This document shows, in pieces, positions 10,285-22,178 of a DNA stretch of 64,000 bases (position 1 is the first letter of the stretch; every line of letters begins with the position of its first letter). The stretch comes from Stenopsyche tienmushanensis (Eukaryota > Arthropoda > Insecta > Trichoptera > Stenopsychidae). Below the pieces are notes generated by a model. It made no database searches. It was not told the origin of the DNA and saw nothing but the letters and a program-made list of their open reading frames with translations. The position numbers and the translations under genes are program-made. Location of the stretch: NCBI GenBank assembly GCA_008973525.1, contig WACJ01000327.1, positions 288,499 to 352,498 on the forward strand, in the 5' to 3' direction.

Positions 10285-12490
10285 TATAAAAACACCGTTA
10301 CGAATTATCGCCGAGTACTACATTTATACAAACGAATTCACTGTCATATAACATCAGTAAGAAACTTTCCCGGGAGGTTATAATGACAGATGATGTACTT
10401 AACAGCAGAATTTTCGGCCATAAAATATTCGAACTGCTTAAAATATTTTAATAAATTAAAACATATTATTCATATTTATGCGCAATAATATTACACCCGA
10501 TTTTTATTTTGCACTGTTTTTATTTTTTTATTATTGAAATATTTTAATAATGTTAAATGAAAATCAAACGACTTGCATTTGACGATTGGATTTTAATAAT
10601 ATGGAAACAAAATGATCCCTATTAAAAACACGATTTTTTTAAAGAATAATTTCGTAACTTTTACGCATTTGGCATTACTCATTAAATACGTCGATATTAA
10701 TAAACGAAATGCATAAAAAATTTTGGACTTTTGCCAGTGCTCACATTTAGTATTAATTTAAGACCATATGTTTTTATTAAAAATTACTTTTTTTTTAAAT
10801 TCATCCAATCAATTTATACATGAATGTTAAAAAATCACTTTGCAAGTCATCTTCAAAGGTTTTATATTGATCATTATTTTATATTTACATTTATAGATTT
10901 TAAAGAAACACAAAAAGTTGCACGGTTAATCATTCAGATCAGATCAGAACGCGTAAGACGAGGATAGTTTATATTTAAAATTGTAAATAAATATGGTAAT
11001 TCTTCATAAAAATTTCACAAACAATGCAAAGCCGCCTTCCAAATATAGCAGTCCTAATCAAATATATTACATAATGAATGATAATAATTTTTCATCATCA
11101 ATTTAATCATAATTTAACATATTATGACCTCCGGAAAGCAGATAAGCAATGACTAGATTTTAAATACAGTGGAACCTCGATAAACCGTTCCCGCATAATA
11201 CGTTTTCCCGGATGGACCGTTCATTTTTTATAGTCCCGTCAAACAATTATTATTTGAAGCTTTCCCGCATTCACCGTTTCCCGCAATTACCGTTTTTTTT
11301 TCAGGGTCCCTTGGAAAACGTAAAATCGAGGTTTCACTGTATCATTTATTTTATTCCGTATATGTAATAAATTAAGATGTAGAATATTTTATTGATTAAA
11401 CTCGTTTGTTCTTACATCTATAAATCAGATATACAAAACGGCACGTATTTTTGGCACTACCAATATGAGTAATTCTACATTTTTTATATCCAACATATAA
11501 CTCACTAATCGAAAGGTTAAAATAAGACCAAAAATGAGCCCCAATAAATAAATACAAATTTTGAAGCATCTAAAAGTTTACTTCGAAATATTATTTAAGG
11601 CGATTTCTCACAAAAATGTATCACAATATCACTAATCATTTCATTACTTATGATGATGATTACATACTGATATAATAAAGATTTAAAATGATTTCGTAAA
11701 CATATTGTTAAATATTATTAATAATGACGTGTTAGCACTCGGATGAATTCCTTACGAAGAATGATTAATTACTTGTATATTAAAGTAAAAAAATGTATAA
11801 TTTTATCTCTCATGATTGTATACAAACTTGGAAAAGGGCCATCATAATACATAAGATGTTTACTTAATCAAATTCCACAGACATACCAAAATCCGCCATA
11901 TCAATTATAATAAGAGCACTATGTGGCACTTAGCATAATCAGCTGGAGTTTTTTTTAAACAGCCGATAATATATTTAAATGCTGCAATGAAACCGTCAAA
12001 TCTTTGAACTACTAACAATAATTTAATGATACGACATGTTAATCTCGGCGGAGAAACAATACAGATTATCAAATTTCAAAGATTAGATTGAAACGTATTA
12101 TCGTCAATTTATCTTCATTAAATTGACATCAATGCACTATTTAAAAAACGTCGATATCTTATTAAAAAAATAATTTATTCATAAATATTGTACATATCTA
12201 ACATTTATTCTATTTTAAAAAATGATTAAAAAAATTTCAACCTCAACGGCGGCAGTATAAATATTCATTATAAAATTTAATATCCACGTGGAAATACTTA
12301 ACTAGCAACGCGCGCTATAAAAATATCAACAATGTAATTAAATCCTATAGTTTTAGTTTAATATAAACAATAAATTAATAAATATCAGCTTTAAAGTAAA
12401 ATATGAATAAACTTGATAGCAATACCAAAAACATTTTCAGTCTCACTGATTTCATTTAATTTACACAAAATTGTATTTGCTTTGGAATTA
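10285..12490. other. Gene-free stretch upstream of FAM210 and downstream of POMT1
   Basis: The 5' UTR and promoter of the FAM210 gene should lie just above 10285, and the 3' UTR of POMT1 runs from 12490 downwards. Apart from the pogo-like element at 11167-11339 and the lone inverted-repeat end near 11436, the sequence is A+T-rich and shows nothing recognisable. Confidence 0.5.
11167..11339. mobile_element. Pogo/Tigger-like MITE, 173 bp with TA target duplication
   Basis: The element begins CAGTGGAACCTCGATAAACC and its reverse-complemented right end begins CAGTGAAACCTCGATTTTAC, with 18 of 23 terminal bases identical. TA lies on both sides (11165-11166 and 11340-11341). CAGT-starting inverted repeats with ACCTCGAT and a TA duplication are typical of pogo/Tigger derivatives. 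The interior carries CCCGCAT/CCCGCAA repeats and no coding frame. Confidence 0.8.
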
Positions 12491-15400
12491 TTATTTTTTA
12501 TGTAAAATAAAATCCCACGTGTCTTTCCATCTTAATTCTACGAGGTCCGTTTCGCTCAGATCCGTCACTCCATAATTCAGAACTGAGAATTTAACAAACG
12601 TCTGTATAACGTAGCAAAGCCACGTGATTATCATCAATACGAATATAAAAAGAATCCATTTTTTACCCGTTTTCAAAATTAGAAATACGTACAAATGTTC
12701 TATCATAGCTGCCAACAATAGGGTTTTAAATACAAACGCCGTTAAATAATGGTGAAGAAAAAGCGTCCTTTCCATGAAGAAGTATGGTATAAAATGGAAT
12801 AAATAGCCGGCAACGAATACTTCCCCGGTCGTCAAGAATTGTTCCCAGTTTGAAACGGACAAGTCGTAATATAATCTTCTCCGCCGCACTAGATAAAACG
12901 CCAAGAAGAAAAAGTATAAAAACAGTCCTAACGACGCGGTATACCATATGACTAAATTTCCAATCAAATGTACTTGAGCCTAAAAAATCAAACATTACAC
13001 AATTATTAATTATTTTAACATGTTAAGCCTAAATAAATACAGGGTCTTTCAATAAGGATGCTCAATTGCTTGGTGGCACATATTCGGAAGGTCCAATTTT
13101 CGATGACTTTGTCGCATAAATCTGCCCGAATTTGCTAGATAATGTTCGTTTTTCTGACTTTGAGGGCGTGAAGTATTTGCGTTTTATTTGCATAGACATG
13201 CAATTTTAAGATAGCTCCAAAGTAAAAAAAAAGGGGGACGGAACCACCCACACCTGAGCATGTACCCAGGTCGAGTAAAAAACAACCTCATGAAAGCTCG
13301 CACATCTGACAACGCTAGAATTAGTGTGAAAACTAATTTAACGTCCCCCAAGAGGACCGACTTCTACTCAATCTGATGACCGAGCGCATTGCAAGGCGGC
13401 AAGGCACCGGGACGGGTCACCAGATCTCTGTGCCCCACATCCAATGGCCTATCGACGCGAACCGCGACTTTAATCTCCGCTCCACGGAACCGAAGAACAA
13501 ATAGAGATGGTGTCCATTCAGGGACTCGGACCACCTTTCCTGCCATGCTCGGATGACCGCGCTTGAATCCAGTCCCACTGATAGCGACAGTCCCTTCCGC
13601 CAGCAATATTTTGCCGCACTGATTTGCAGCCTCAGGTCCAATGGTAGTACCCTGTTACCTGTTGTTATCACATATCGTCGGTATCCACATCATCTAGTTT
13701 AGGCCACAAGAATTTGCTTATCATCAATCTGTAGCACTCGCCCTTGATGGTTATGGCAATGCCAGTTGCGCTTTGTAACAATGATGCCGTAAAACCAAAA
13801 TCCACACCAAATTATCGGGAAAAGCTTTAGAGAACCATGTTGGAGATGGAAATCGCGCCTTGTCGGAGCCTTTCGAGGTGACGATGGGAGTTAAACAGGG
13901 GAACGTCCTCTCCCCGATTCTCTTTTATTCATGGAACACACACATTCATGGAACGAAGACATAATATATTTTGCCTTTGTGGAAGACATCGACGTCGTGG
14001 TGAAATCGAGTACAAAAACTTTGGCAGCGATTATGAGAAGATTAAATGAATGACGGTTTCGAGAGTGAATACTGAAGGTTGTATCTCCGTGAACATAACA
14101 GTGTAATTGAAAGGATCCTGGATATCTAGGATCCATCCTTACGGAGGAGAACTTGATGTATAATAAAATATCTGAAATAACCCCCAATATAAGATTAGGC
14201 CGGTAGTGGTTTACGGGGGTGAAACATGGACCATGACCGCTCAGGACGCAATGCACTTCATGAGGTTCGAGAAGAAAATTTTTGCACCTCTCCTCGATGA
14301 AACTTCCGGTTCTGAAACCATGAGGTCCAATCGCGAGATCATGGACATGTACAGCGAGGTGACTATTACTAGCTTTGTCAGTACCTTACCATCCCCATTG
14401 GGCAGGTCATGTAGCACGGATGCCGTCACACCAAGTCCCCCGAGCTATCCTAGATTTCCAACTGAGTGGCAGTAGACCCGTCGGAAGACCTCGGCTACGC
14501 TGGTCTAGTTAAGTAGAAAAAGATGCCACACATCTGGGCCTGGGCAATTGAAGGGAGGGGGCTCAAGACAGACAAGAATGGTGATCAGTGCCACCATAAG
14601 AAGAAAATCCGCACGAAACTGCGACTTTATCAGCATGCATATGATGCTGATGTGTGGATTGGTATCGTCCCAAATTTAACAATTTTGCTTGTTCACACAT
14701 TTATTCATCCAAAAATGGACCTCGTTGCTATAACTTTTTGGCGAAACGTTTCTTGAACGGAGCACTGAATTTAAGAATAAAATTTGATAACGTGCACATG
14801 TTGTTCAGCGCTATAATCTTTCATGTTGATTTGTCATTCGATACTAAATAATTTGCAATAAGTTTATAGATATATTCGTTTAAGAACATGACCATTATAA
14901 CGCAACAAATTTCGAGCATCCCTATTGAAAGATCCTATAATATACACAATTATTACGTTTGAATTTGACGAGACCCAATAAGCAATCCCTCTCGATAACA
15001 ACGGCCATTCCAAAGGTTCACTTGAAAACATATGATTTTGAACATATTCTTGACTTGTAAAAATCATTTTATACTGCAACTCTAAAAACTTTTCCCAAAA
15101 GGAAAGATGAGTAGCCGTCGTCGGAATCATTTCAGCGTGAATTAATTGCCTTTCCCTTTCTCTTTTATCGTCCGCTAAAATACAATTAAATAATATAGAA
15201 ATAAATATATAAATACACGTTAAATTTCCCAAATGCATGAACATACTTTTAGTATATCGATGCTCTTCAACATTCCAAACGGTATCGTCTTGGTTTATGA
15301 CTTTATCAGCTACGACTTCATGCTGATTGAAACCCCATTCTGGCAGTTGCCGTCCACTAAACTTTAGAGCAAGACCAGTGTTAACATGTATGAGATGTAT

Positions 15401-17711
15401 CATTGACTGTATGGTACTCCATAGGGCTTCATCGTTATCTCTATTAATAATTTCGACCTTCCACAAATTTTGAGCAGGCATTGAAACATTATAATCAATA
15501 TAACAAGAGACTTCCTACAAAATAAATGCTTATAAACATCGGAATCACATAAATACTTCATAGAAACATTGAAATTAGATGATTAATTGTACCTGACATT
15601 GTGGTGACATAGGTGCAGCTACATCGTGTGAATTAAGGGCTCTGCTCGTTATTCCGTGGACTAATTGAATAACATCGCCATGTTTAATCGGATCGATCGG
15701 ATACTCAACGACGAGATCGTTCTTTTCTGGTCTTTTAACTATCCACCAATTGTTAACATCTTTAAAGCTATAGCATGTTACTTGTTGTTGATGAGAAGAA
15801 CCTCTTTTATCGGCATAACGTATAGGATAAACGTGTGCATGTGAATGAAGCCAACACGTACGACCATGAGTATGTCTAAAATTATGGTTTATTAATGTTG
15901 TTTTATAGCTTTAATAATAAAATCAATTGTTAGAATCTCACCGAAGCGTAATTTGTGATCCGTGCGCGACGTGAATAGGTTGCCCTTGCGTAATACTCGC
16001 TAAGCCACCTTCTAGTGATGCTTGAAATGCACTAGTCATTACACTATCGTGCGGACCAGCTTTCGTTAATAGCGTCAAATGGATTGCAAAAATGGAAATG
16101 TATACAAGCGTCGGAAACAAAATGATGATGAATGATAACTGAAGGAAATTATATAATAGCGTTCGAATGAGTATCGCATGGTTTCCCAATGACTTCCAAA
16201 ATTGACGTCCAATAATGAAGAAGCCCAAAAAGCAGGAATAGAAACCGGAATATTTAATACTGAAATATAAAATAATATTATTGAGAATTTGTCCGATAAT
16301 AGAATAATTTTTGTAAACAAATTTGTTATAAAAAAAATTAATCTCATTTATTAAAATGCCTATTTTCTGGGTATCCCTAATACATTACTATATTTTTTCC
16401 AAGATATTCAGTAGCATTCCTCGACAGTGCTTTGAAAAACACTGAAGCAGCCAAAAGGGTTCATTTCGCATTTTTATAAAATAATATGAAATTAATAGTT
16501 TTATTTTAAATAGATATATTATAAATAAGACAAACCTCATGCAACAAGTGAGGGACATAGATCCCAAGATAAGCCACAACCATCTTAAAAAACTGTTAGA
16601 ACCTTTCTGATAAAATTTAAATTTAAGAAGACAAAATATTCCAACAAATGCAAAAATCAACAATATGGACTCCATCAGCATAAATCTCGATTGAGTTAAG
16701 AGAGCATTATCTATAAATTAAAAATAAGCAAAATTGAAAATAGAATTATATTATTAATATATTAACAAATATTAATATTGTTGCATTATTTTAAACATAC
16801 CACATATAATAAGAATACCGGCGACTGTTGCAGTCCACTCTGAAAATCCTAATATGAGCATTATTTTATAAGATACTGGAATGAGCAAACTACCACACAA
16901 TGCAGGAACGAGCCTCATAGCAAATATTGGAACGGACTCATCATACGGGCTGCCAATTTTATCGAATGTATAGTTCCCTGAATACCCTGCTAAATATGCA
17001 GCACCCGAGAGCAACTGCTTTCCAAGAGGAGGATGTGAGTCAAAGAAGAAAATCCCTTTCATGTATAATGAAATATAGCGTCCATAATGTAATTCATCAA
17101 AACTAAAACAAGGAATATATGATAAAAGCATTGTCAAAGTAATCATACATTTAATATATTATATACTACTGCAGAGAGTCAAAACGTATTATTTCAAATG
17201 TGATTAATCCAATGTATATCATAATCATATGTTGATATTGTTTTATTTCACTCACACAATATTTTTAGGCTCTTGTAATTTATAAAATCTAGTAATTATG
17301 CCAATTAAAAATAAACTTAGGGCCATCACATCAAATTCAATAGCTATGCTAAATTTCTTCTTATAAAATAATTGTTTGTTTATTAAGTCTTCTTCGTAGA
17401 TATCAGTTGCGGAAGCTCCATCGCCCTATAAAATTAAAATAACAATAACGATGTCTGCAAAGATCAAAATGCGAATATTCAACTACTTAATTGGCATGCG
17501 GAAATCATGAAATATGAAATAGGCCGATGACAATTAAAAAGTATCACAATATGTTAATAAAATATTTAAATATATTTTCATCAATAAAACGAACAACTTC
17601 TCTTTCTCCTTTGGTGTCATCGGATTTTTTTGCAGCGTCTGAATCCACGTCCAAGTCGTTTTTCCACTTTTCTTTAACTTTGGAAGATTTCTTCGTCGTA
17701 GCTTTCTCCAT
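12491..17711 (-). CDS. rt: Protein O-mannosyltransferase 1 (rotated abdomen)
   Basis: Nine exons on the minus strand: 17711-17598 (tentative), 17425-17256, 17102-16801, 16710-16536, 16259-15942, 15875-15593, 15514-15247, 15174-14957, 12979-12491; about 778 residues. It transfers mannose from dolichyl-phosphate mannose to Ser/Thr in the ER membrane, together with POMT2. Key stretches are [16 protein letters not shown] with the acidic DE motif and [14 protein letters not shown] in the first luminal loop, [18 protein letters not shown], and MIR-domain sequence ([58 protein letters not shown]). The C-terminus has several membrane helices and ends [26 protein letters not shown] and the tail match POMT1, not POMT2. 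Only the first donor (after codon 38) is weak; all other junctions keep phase. The last intron (about 2 kb) has taken in LINE fragments. Confidence 0.93.
13260..13670 (-). pseudogene. R1/LOA-like LINE relic in POMT1 intron 8
   Basis: The minus strand carries short frames such as [20 protein letters not shown] followed by [15 protein letters not shown], which resemble the region after the reverse transcriptase in R1/LOA/Jockey-group LINEs (an AWQ.RW...G motif). The copy is short and frameshifted. It lies beside the RTE-like piece in the same intron. The assignment to a clade is only approximate. Confidence 0.45.
13700..14600 (+). pseudogene. RTE-like LINE relic in POMT1 intron 8
   Basis: This is the same family as the 24.2-25.06 kb element. 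The reverse transcriptase part is deleted and frameshifted. The position equivalent to the catalytic FADD reads FVED (near 13971-13990), so it could not be active. The 3' part encodes [20 protein letters not shown] and then matches the tail at 6650-6905. Orientation is opposite to the host gene. Confidence 0.75.
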
Positions 17712-17803
17712 TTTAATTAAATTAACAAATCGAGCGAACAAAATCACCACAGGAAGATTGCAACAAAACAATCATAAGTTCGACGATTTAATCCCATAAA
17801 AGT

Positions 17804-17926
17804 CTACGAACATATACGACCCCATTTAACTTTAAAGCCTTCGACCTCGCTAACGGTACTTTCATATGTAGCCACATTCCTTCTTGTGTCACAATTTTGA
17901 TTATAAAACTTTCTTTCAGCAGCCAT
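17804..17926 (-). other. Small open frame upstream of POMT1
   Basis: A 40-codon frame with an ATG (MAAERKFYNQNCDTRRNVAT...) lies about 90 bp upstream of the POMT1 start on the same strand. It could be an alternative first exon of POMT1, an upstream open frame in its leader, or chance. No strong donor joins it to POMT1 exon 2. I do not recognise the peptide. Confidence 0.15.
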
Positions 17927-18619
17927 TAATGAATCGAATCTGTCAAGCTATACGTAGGTGACTTTGCACCACATTCATTATAATCAAAGATTTAATATAA
18001 TTAACTTTATCTATATATCCAAACGTTTAATTAAGGTTTTTTATGATTTTTTTAAAAACGGTACCATAATAAATTAAAAACAAATAATTTATGACACATT
18101 TTATAACATTTATCATATATGCAATATCTTGCTGCTTTAATACATACTAAATAATATTTTTATTACGATTTTAATACAAATGATCCTGTATTTATTTTTA
18201 TAAATAAAATAACATGTTTTTAACATATGAAAGTGCAAAAAGATTTTTTTTAAATTTCAACATAATTGTTTAACATTTAAAAATAGTTAAACTTGGAAAA
18301 AAAATGATTTTTAATGTTTCAATAGTTTTTTGTTTTTAATATTATAATTATATATTTTCACCAATATTAAATTTGAGCGTTTTTAAATTTTAATAAACGT
18401 TAATTGTATCTCATATATATTATAGGTAATGAGAACCTTTTATTCGAAACAATGAAAGCATAATTATTTTGAATTTTATTTATGGTGCAAAGTAATCCAA
18501 CACAATTTAATGAATATTAATCAAGCGACTTTTGTTCACTGGCAATAATAACAGTCGACAAGCTGCGGTGACTATTCAGTATTTTCACCGGTTAGTGTCT
18601 TGGATACTGATCGCTTAAC
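17927..18619. promoter_or_regulatory. Upstream region between divergent POMT1 and PSMB7 genes
   Basis: Nearly 700 bp of very A+T-rich DNA ends in a G+C-richer 120 bp before the PSMB7 start. Both promoters are expected here. No individual element stands out. Confidence 0.3.
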
Positions 18620-19802
18620 ATGGCCGGCTGTCTTTTGATGAACGATCCAGCTCCTGGCTTCAGCTTCGAAAACTGTCGCAGGTAATTCGTTCTTTGTATT
18701 TGCTTTATGAAATTTCGAAAAACTAAATAACCACAACATCTTAAAGATGACTTCCATTAATCTCAAAAATATTTTTCTATAAATTCATAACTATAGTAAT
18801 TTTGTGTATTATTATCATGAATATTAACTTTATGTACTTGATTCCACATATTATCTATTTGTCAAATTTACCATTCTGTCAACTGTACACATGTTTTTAT
18901 AATATGCTTTTTTAATGTGTATTCTTACTAATCCTTTTTTAGAAATGAAGCTATTTCTGCCAGAGGATTTTCAGCTCCCCGAGCTAGAAAAACAGGAACA
19001 ACCATTGTTGGGATAAAGTTTAAAGACGGTATAATACTCGGCGCAGATACAAGAGCAACTGAAGGTTCAATTGTTTCCGATAAGAACTGTGAAAAAATCC
19101 ATTACATTGGAAATAATATGTATTGCTGTGGAGCGGGTACAGCGGCTGATACAGAAATGATCACAAGAAAAATATCAGCCCAAATCAAACTTCTAGAGTA
19201 TGAAATGGAAAGAGACATTTCTCCAACCGTAGCAGTTACTCTGCTTAAACGCGAACTGTTTAGACATCAAGGTCATATAGGAGCTGCTCTTATTTTGGGA
19301 GGCGTTGACAAAGTCGGACCTCACATTTATTCAATTGCTCCTCACGGTTCCACTGATAAAGTGCCATATGCAACAATGGGTAATCAATTAACATTTTTAA
19401 ACCGCATTAATTCATAGCGGATTGTTATATAAATTATATTTTACTATTTTAGGTTCTGGATCATTGGCTGCTATGGCCATATTTGAATCCGGCTGGAAAA
19501 AAGATATGTCTCAATTAGATGGAGAGAAACTCATCGTAAAAGCCATCTCTGCTGGTATATTCAACGATTTGGGTTCTGGTTCTAACGTAGATATGTGTGT
19601 CGTCAAAAAAGATGAGGAAGGAAAAGTAAACGTTACCTATCTCCGTAACCACATCAAAAATATCAACCTTAAGGGTAAAAAACAGCAATCTTACAAGTAT
19701 GCTGTAGGATCCACAGCATTGCTGAGTTCTGACACGGTACATTTTGAAGTTATTGAAACATCCGTGCGTAAGATTGATGATTCCGAGCGCATGGATACAT
19801 AA
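18620..19802 (+). CDS. PSMB7: 20S proteasome subunit beta2 (PSMB7)
   Basis: Three exons: 18620-18681, 18943-19379, 19453-19802; 282 residues, close to the human length of 277. It is a catalytic (trypsin-like) subunit of the 20S proteasome. The propeptide is removed before T40 in [13 protein letters not shown], exposing the nucleophilic threonine. Further hallmarks are [40 protein letters not shown] and a [12 protein letters not shown] segment. The C-terminal extension ([20 protein letters not shown] onwards) is specific to beta2 and clamps the neighbouring beta3. The first ATG is used; the leader [19 protein letters not shown] matches the family. A likely polyadenylation signal AATAAA lies at 19999-20004. 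Confidence 0.96.
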
Positions 19803-19998
19803 TCAGTAAATAATCATTTTTTATACTTATCTATATAAGCAAAGTAAATAATACGGAACTAATGCTAATTATCAATTATTGAACATCAATGCTGTTTTCT
19901 TAAGAAAATTCTTTCGATATGATTAAGGTTTATGAGGTACTTGAAAGTATTGTTTATTTAACAGGTAATAAATGAAAATATTGTAATTTCAGTTCTAA

Positions 19999-20004
19999 AA
20001 TAAA
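19999..20004 (+). terminator. Probable polyadenylation signal of PSMB7
   Basis: AATAAA lies about 200 bases after the stop codon on the coding strand. It is a reasonable place for the end of a short 3' UTR. Other A+T-rich hexamers lie nearby, including an AATAAA near 19970, so the exact site is uncertain. Confidence 0.4.
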
Positions 20005-22178
20005 TCATTTAAAAATTAAAAGATGTGACTCTTTTTTCTAGTTTAATTTTGTGAATATAGCACACCTATTTTTTAAATTTAGTGTTATAATTTCTTAAAT
20101 TCACTTAACACTTAACACATTTCTGTAATTTAACACATTATAGTAATATTTTTTTAAATTTAGTGCCGATTGAATGAATTATATATCCGCATAAAAAAGG
20201 AATATCTCCCCCGTGATGGTGAACTACAACAAAGATAATAAAACGTAAGTAAAACCATAGAAAGCTCGCATACATCTACTTTCTATTGTCACATAAACAT
20301 AAGACCGCTAAAATTAGAAGACAAACTTGTACAACTCGGCTCGCAATCCGACCGCCTAAAGGCTGTTTTGACCACTCCCATACTACAATCTTGACTATGG
20401 AGCCATTTGATCTTATTGATATTAACCTGACTATTTGTATACTGTATAAAAATATCTTGATACAAAAAAATCAACACTTGTATCTTGAATATTTATGGTT
20501 TTAGTTTTAAAATTAATTAATTGAATTAAAATTAATTAAAAATCTTTATTTGTAATCTAAACATTAATTTTACATGTAAATATTTTATTTTAATAATAAT
20601 GATTAACACAGTGTTTTAATTTTTTTAATGAAAATATTATTTTAAAAAATTGAAAAATTACTGAAATAGTTTTTTTTATGATGGAAAAACAAACGAGATG
20701 TTAACCGATATTCGAAAAAAATTTTGCTCCAAATAAGGACCGTCCTAATATATATGCAATATAATAAATATTTCTAAGATTTGTGTGTATATGCTATGAG
20801 GGTATTCGAGCCCCGCTCGCAACCCCTGGAGGGTGCGAGTCCGAGAACGTCCAGTAATTTGGGTGACGGCCAGAAGCAGACGCGGAGCACTCCTAAGATT
20901 GCAAGTCCCACGAGACGGTGAGGGGCCCAAAACGTAACAGTGATTATATTATATAAGTAATTTTAAAAATAATAATGAAATAAAATACATACATACGTAC
21001 AATGGAAATGAAACCATATTGTATCGCTTCACCAACCATCATCCATCAAAGCTATTAAATTATTTTCGTTCTCTTTAAAGCGATTACGTGTTCTTCGAAA
21101 AATTTTCCTTGCCCTTCTGAAAAATCTTTCGAAGAATCCGCTTTTACATTTCGATGTTGAATTCATCGCGGGGGGATACGAAATGTATTGATATCAGGCC
21201 ATCCCCACTATTCATTTTTGAAAGTTCTATATACATATACGTACCCAAATTACACAAAAAATATTCATGAACTTTTAAAATTAATTATGCAAGACCAAAT
21301 CAAGCTTTTTTTTCTTTTTAAAATGTTGTATGATTCACACCTAAAGATACGTGATTATCACGTTTTGCGATAAATGCGACATAGAAGCGACAATTGTTTA
21401 AATATGCGAATCTATGCTCAACTCACACTTAGGTTGGTACAGTCAACCCTCCTATAGCGTCCACTTCGTTTACGAGGTAACGTAAGGTCAATGTACTTTC
21501 CCGTTTTTCAGCCACTTGCATTTGTGATGATTGCCGAGTACCCGGGTATAATGCTGGAAGCACTCAATGCCTGCCTGACAGAGAAGAAATTTATCAAGAA
21601 GCCGGATAAGGCCACAACGAGACTGCTGTGCATGCTGGACGGTCTTGGGAAGACCTTAGAGACCTTCGACTGCTCCTCAAGAGGATGCAGTCGAACATCG
21701 AAGACGTTGTTGTTAGACAAGAAGTTGTCAGACAGACAGAAGACTAAGGGTTGCTATATTTTCTAAAAAATTTGATTTAAAAAAAAAATCGTTCTAAAGT
21801 GGTTTATAATTTCGATTTTTTCTTGGGAAATGGGAAAATTCAAGACGAGGAAGTAAATATGATTTCATTTAGGAACATAGACTTTATTTATGACTTGAAT
21901 ATTTAAAATAGTTTAAAACCTCAAAAAACATGAGTCCGGAATTTAGCTTTTCTCACCTTTTGAATAATTTTTGTGGCCTCATTTCAATGGAGTAAATACC
22001 AAAATTGATGTAACATCGATCAAGATAAAGTTATTAGGGTCTCCATTTACATAATTGGAAAAGGTGTTTATAATTATGTAGCAAATATGCATCATGTTGC
22101 TTGATTTTCCTCCATTTGGAAGTTCTTTGTTAACCTTGTGAAAACAGTAATTCCATGGTTTCATTGTGTATCATATTT
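20005..22178. other. Intergenic stretch between convergent PSMB7 and WRNIP1 genes
   Basis: The stretch is mostly A+T-rich. A G+C-rich patch at about 20800-20935 with a GAGGGTGCGAGTCCGAGAAC segment looks like the tail of an unidentified repeat, and an R1/LOA-like reverse transcriptase scrap lies at 21500-21720. The 3' UTR of WRNIP1 starts at 22178 and runs leftwards. Nothing else is recognisable. Confidence 0.45.
21500..21720 (+). pseudogene. R1/LOA-group reverse transcriptase scrap
   Basis: The frame TEKKFIKKPDKATTRLLCML continues DGLGKTLETF. It resembles the ...KPG(K)P...SYRPLCMLDG.GK.LE block near the start of R1/LOA/Jockey-group reverse transcriptases, with the SYRP part lost. The piece is only about 70 codons and runs into a stop. 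Confidence 0.5.

Noticed and set aside
20745..20930. 61-codon minus-strand frame
   Set aside because: It covers a G+C-rich repeat scrap; composition alone explains the lack of stops.
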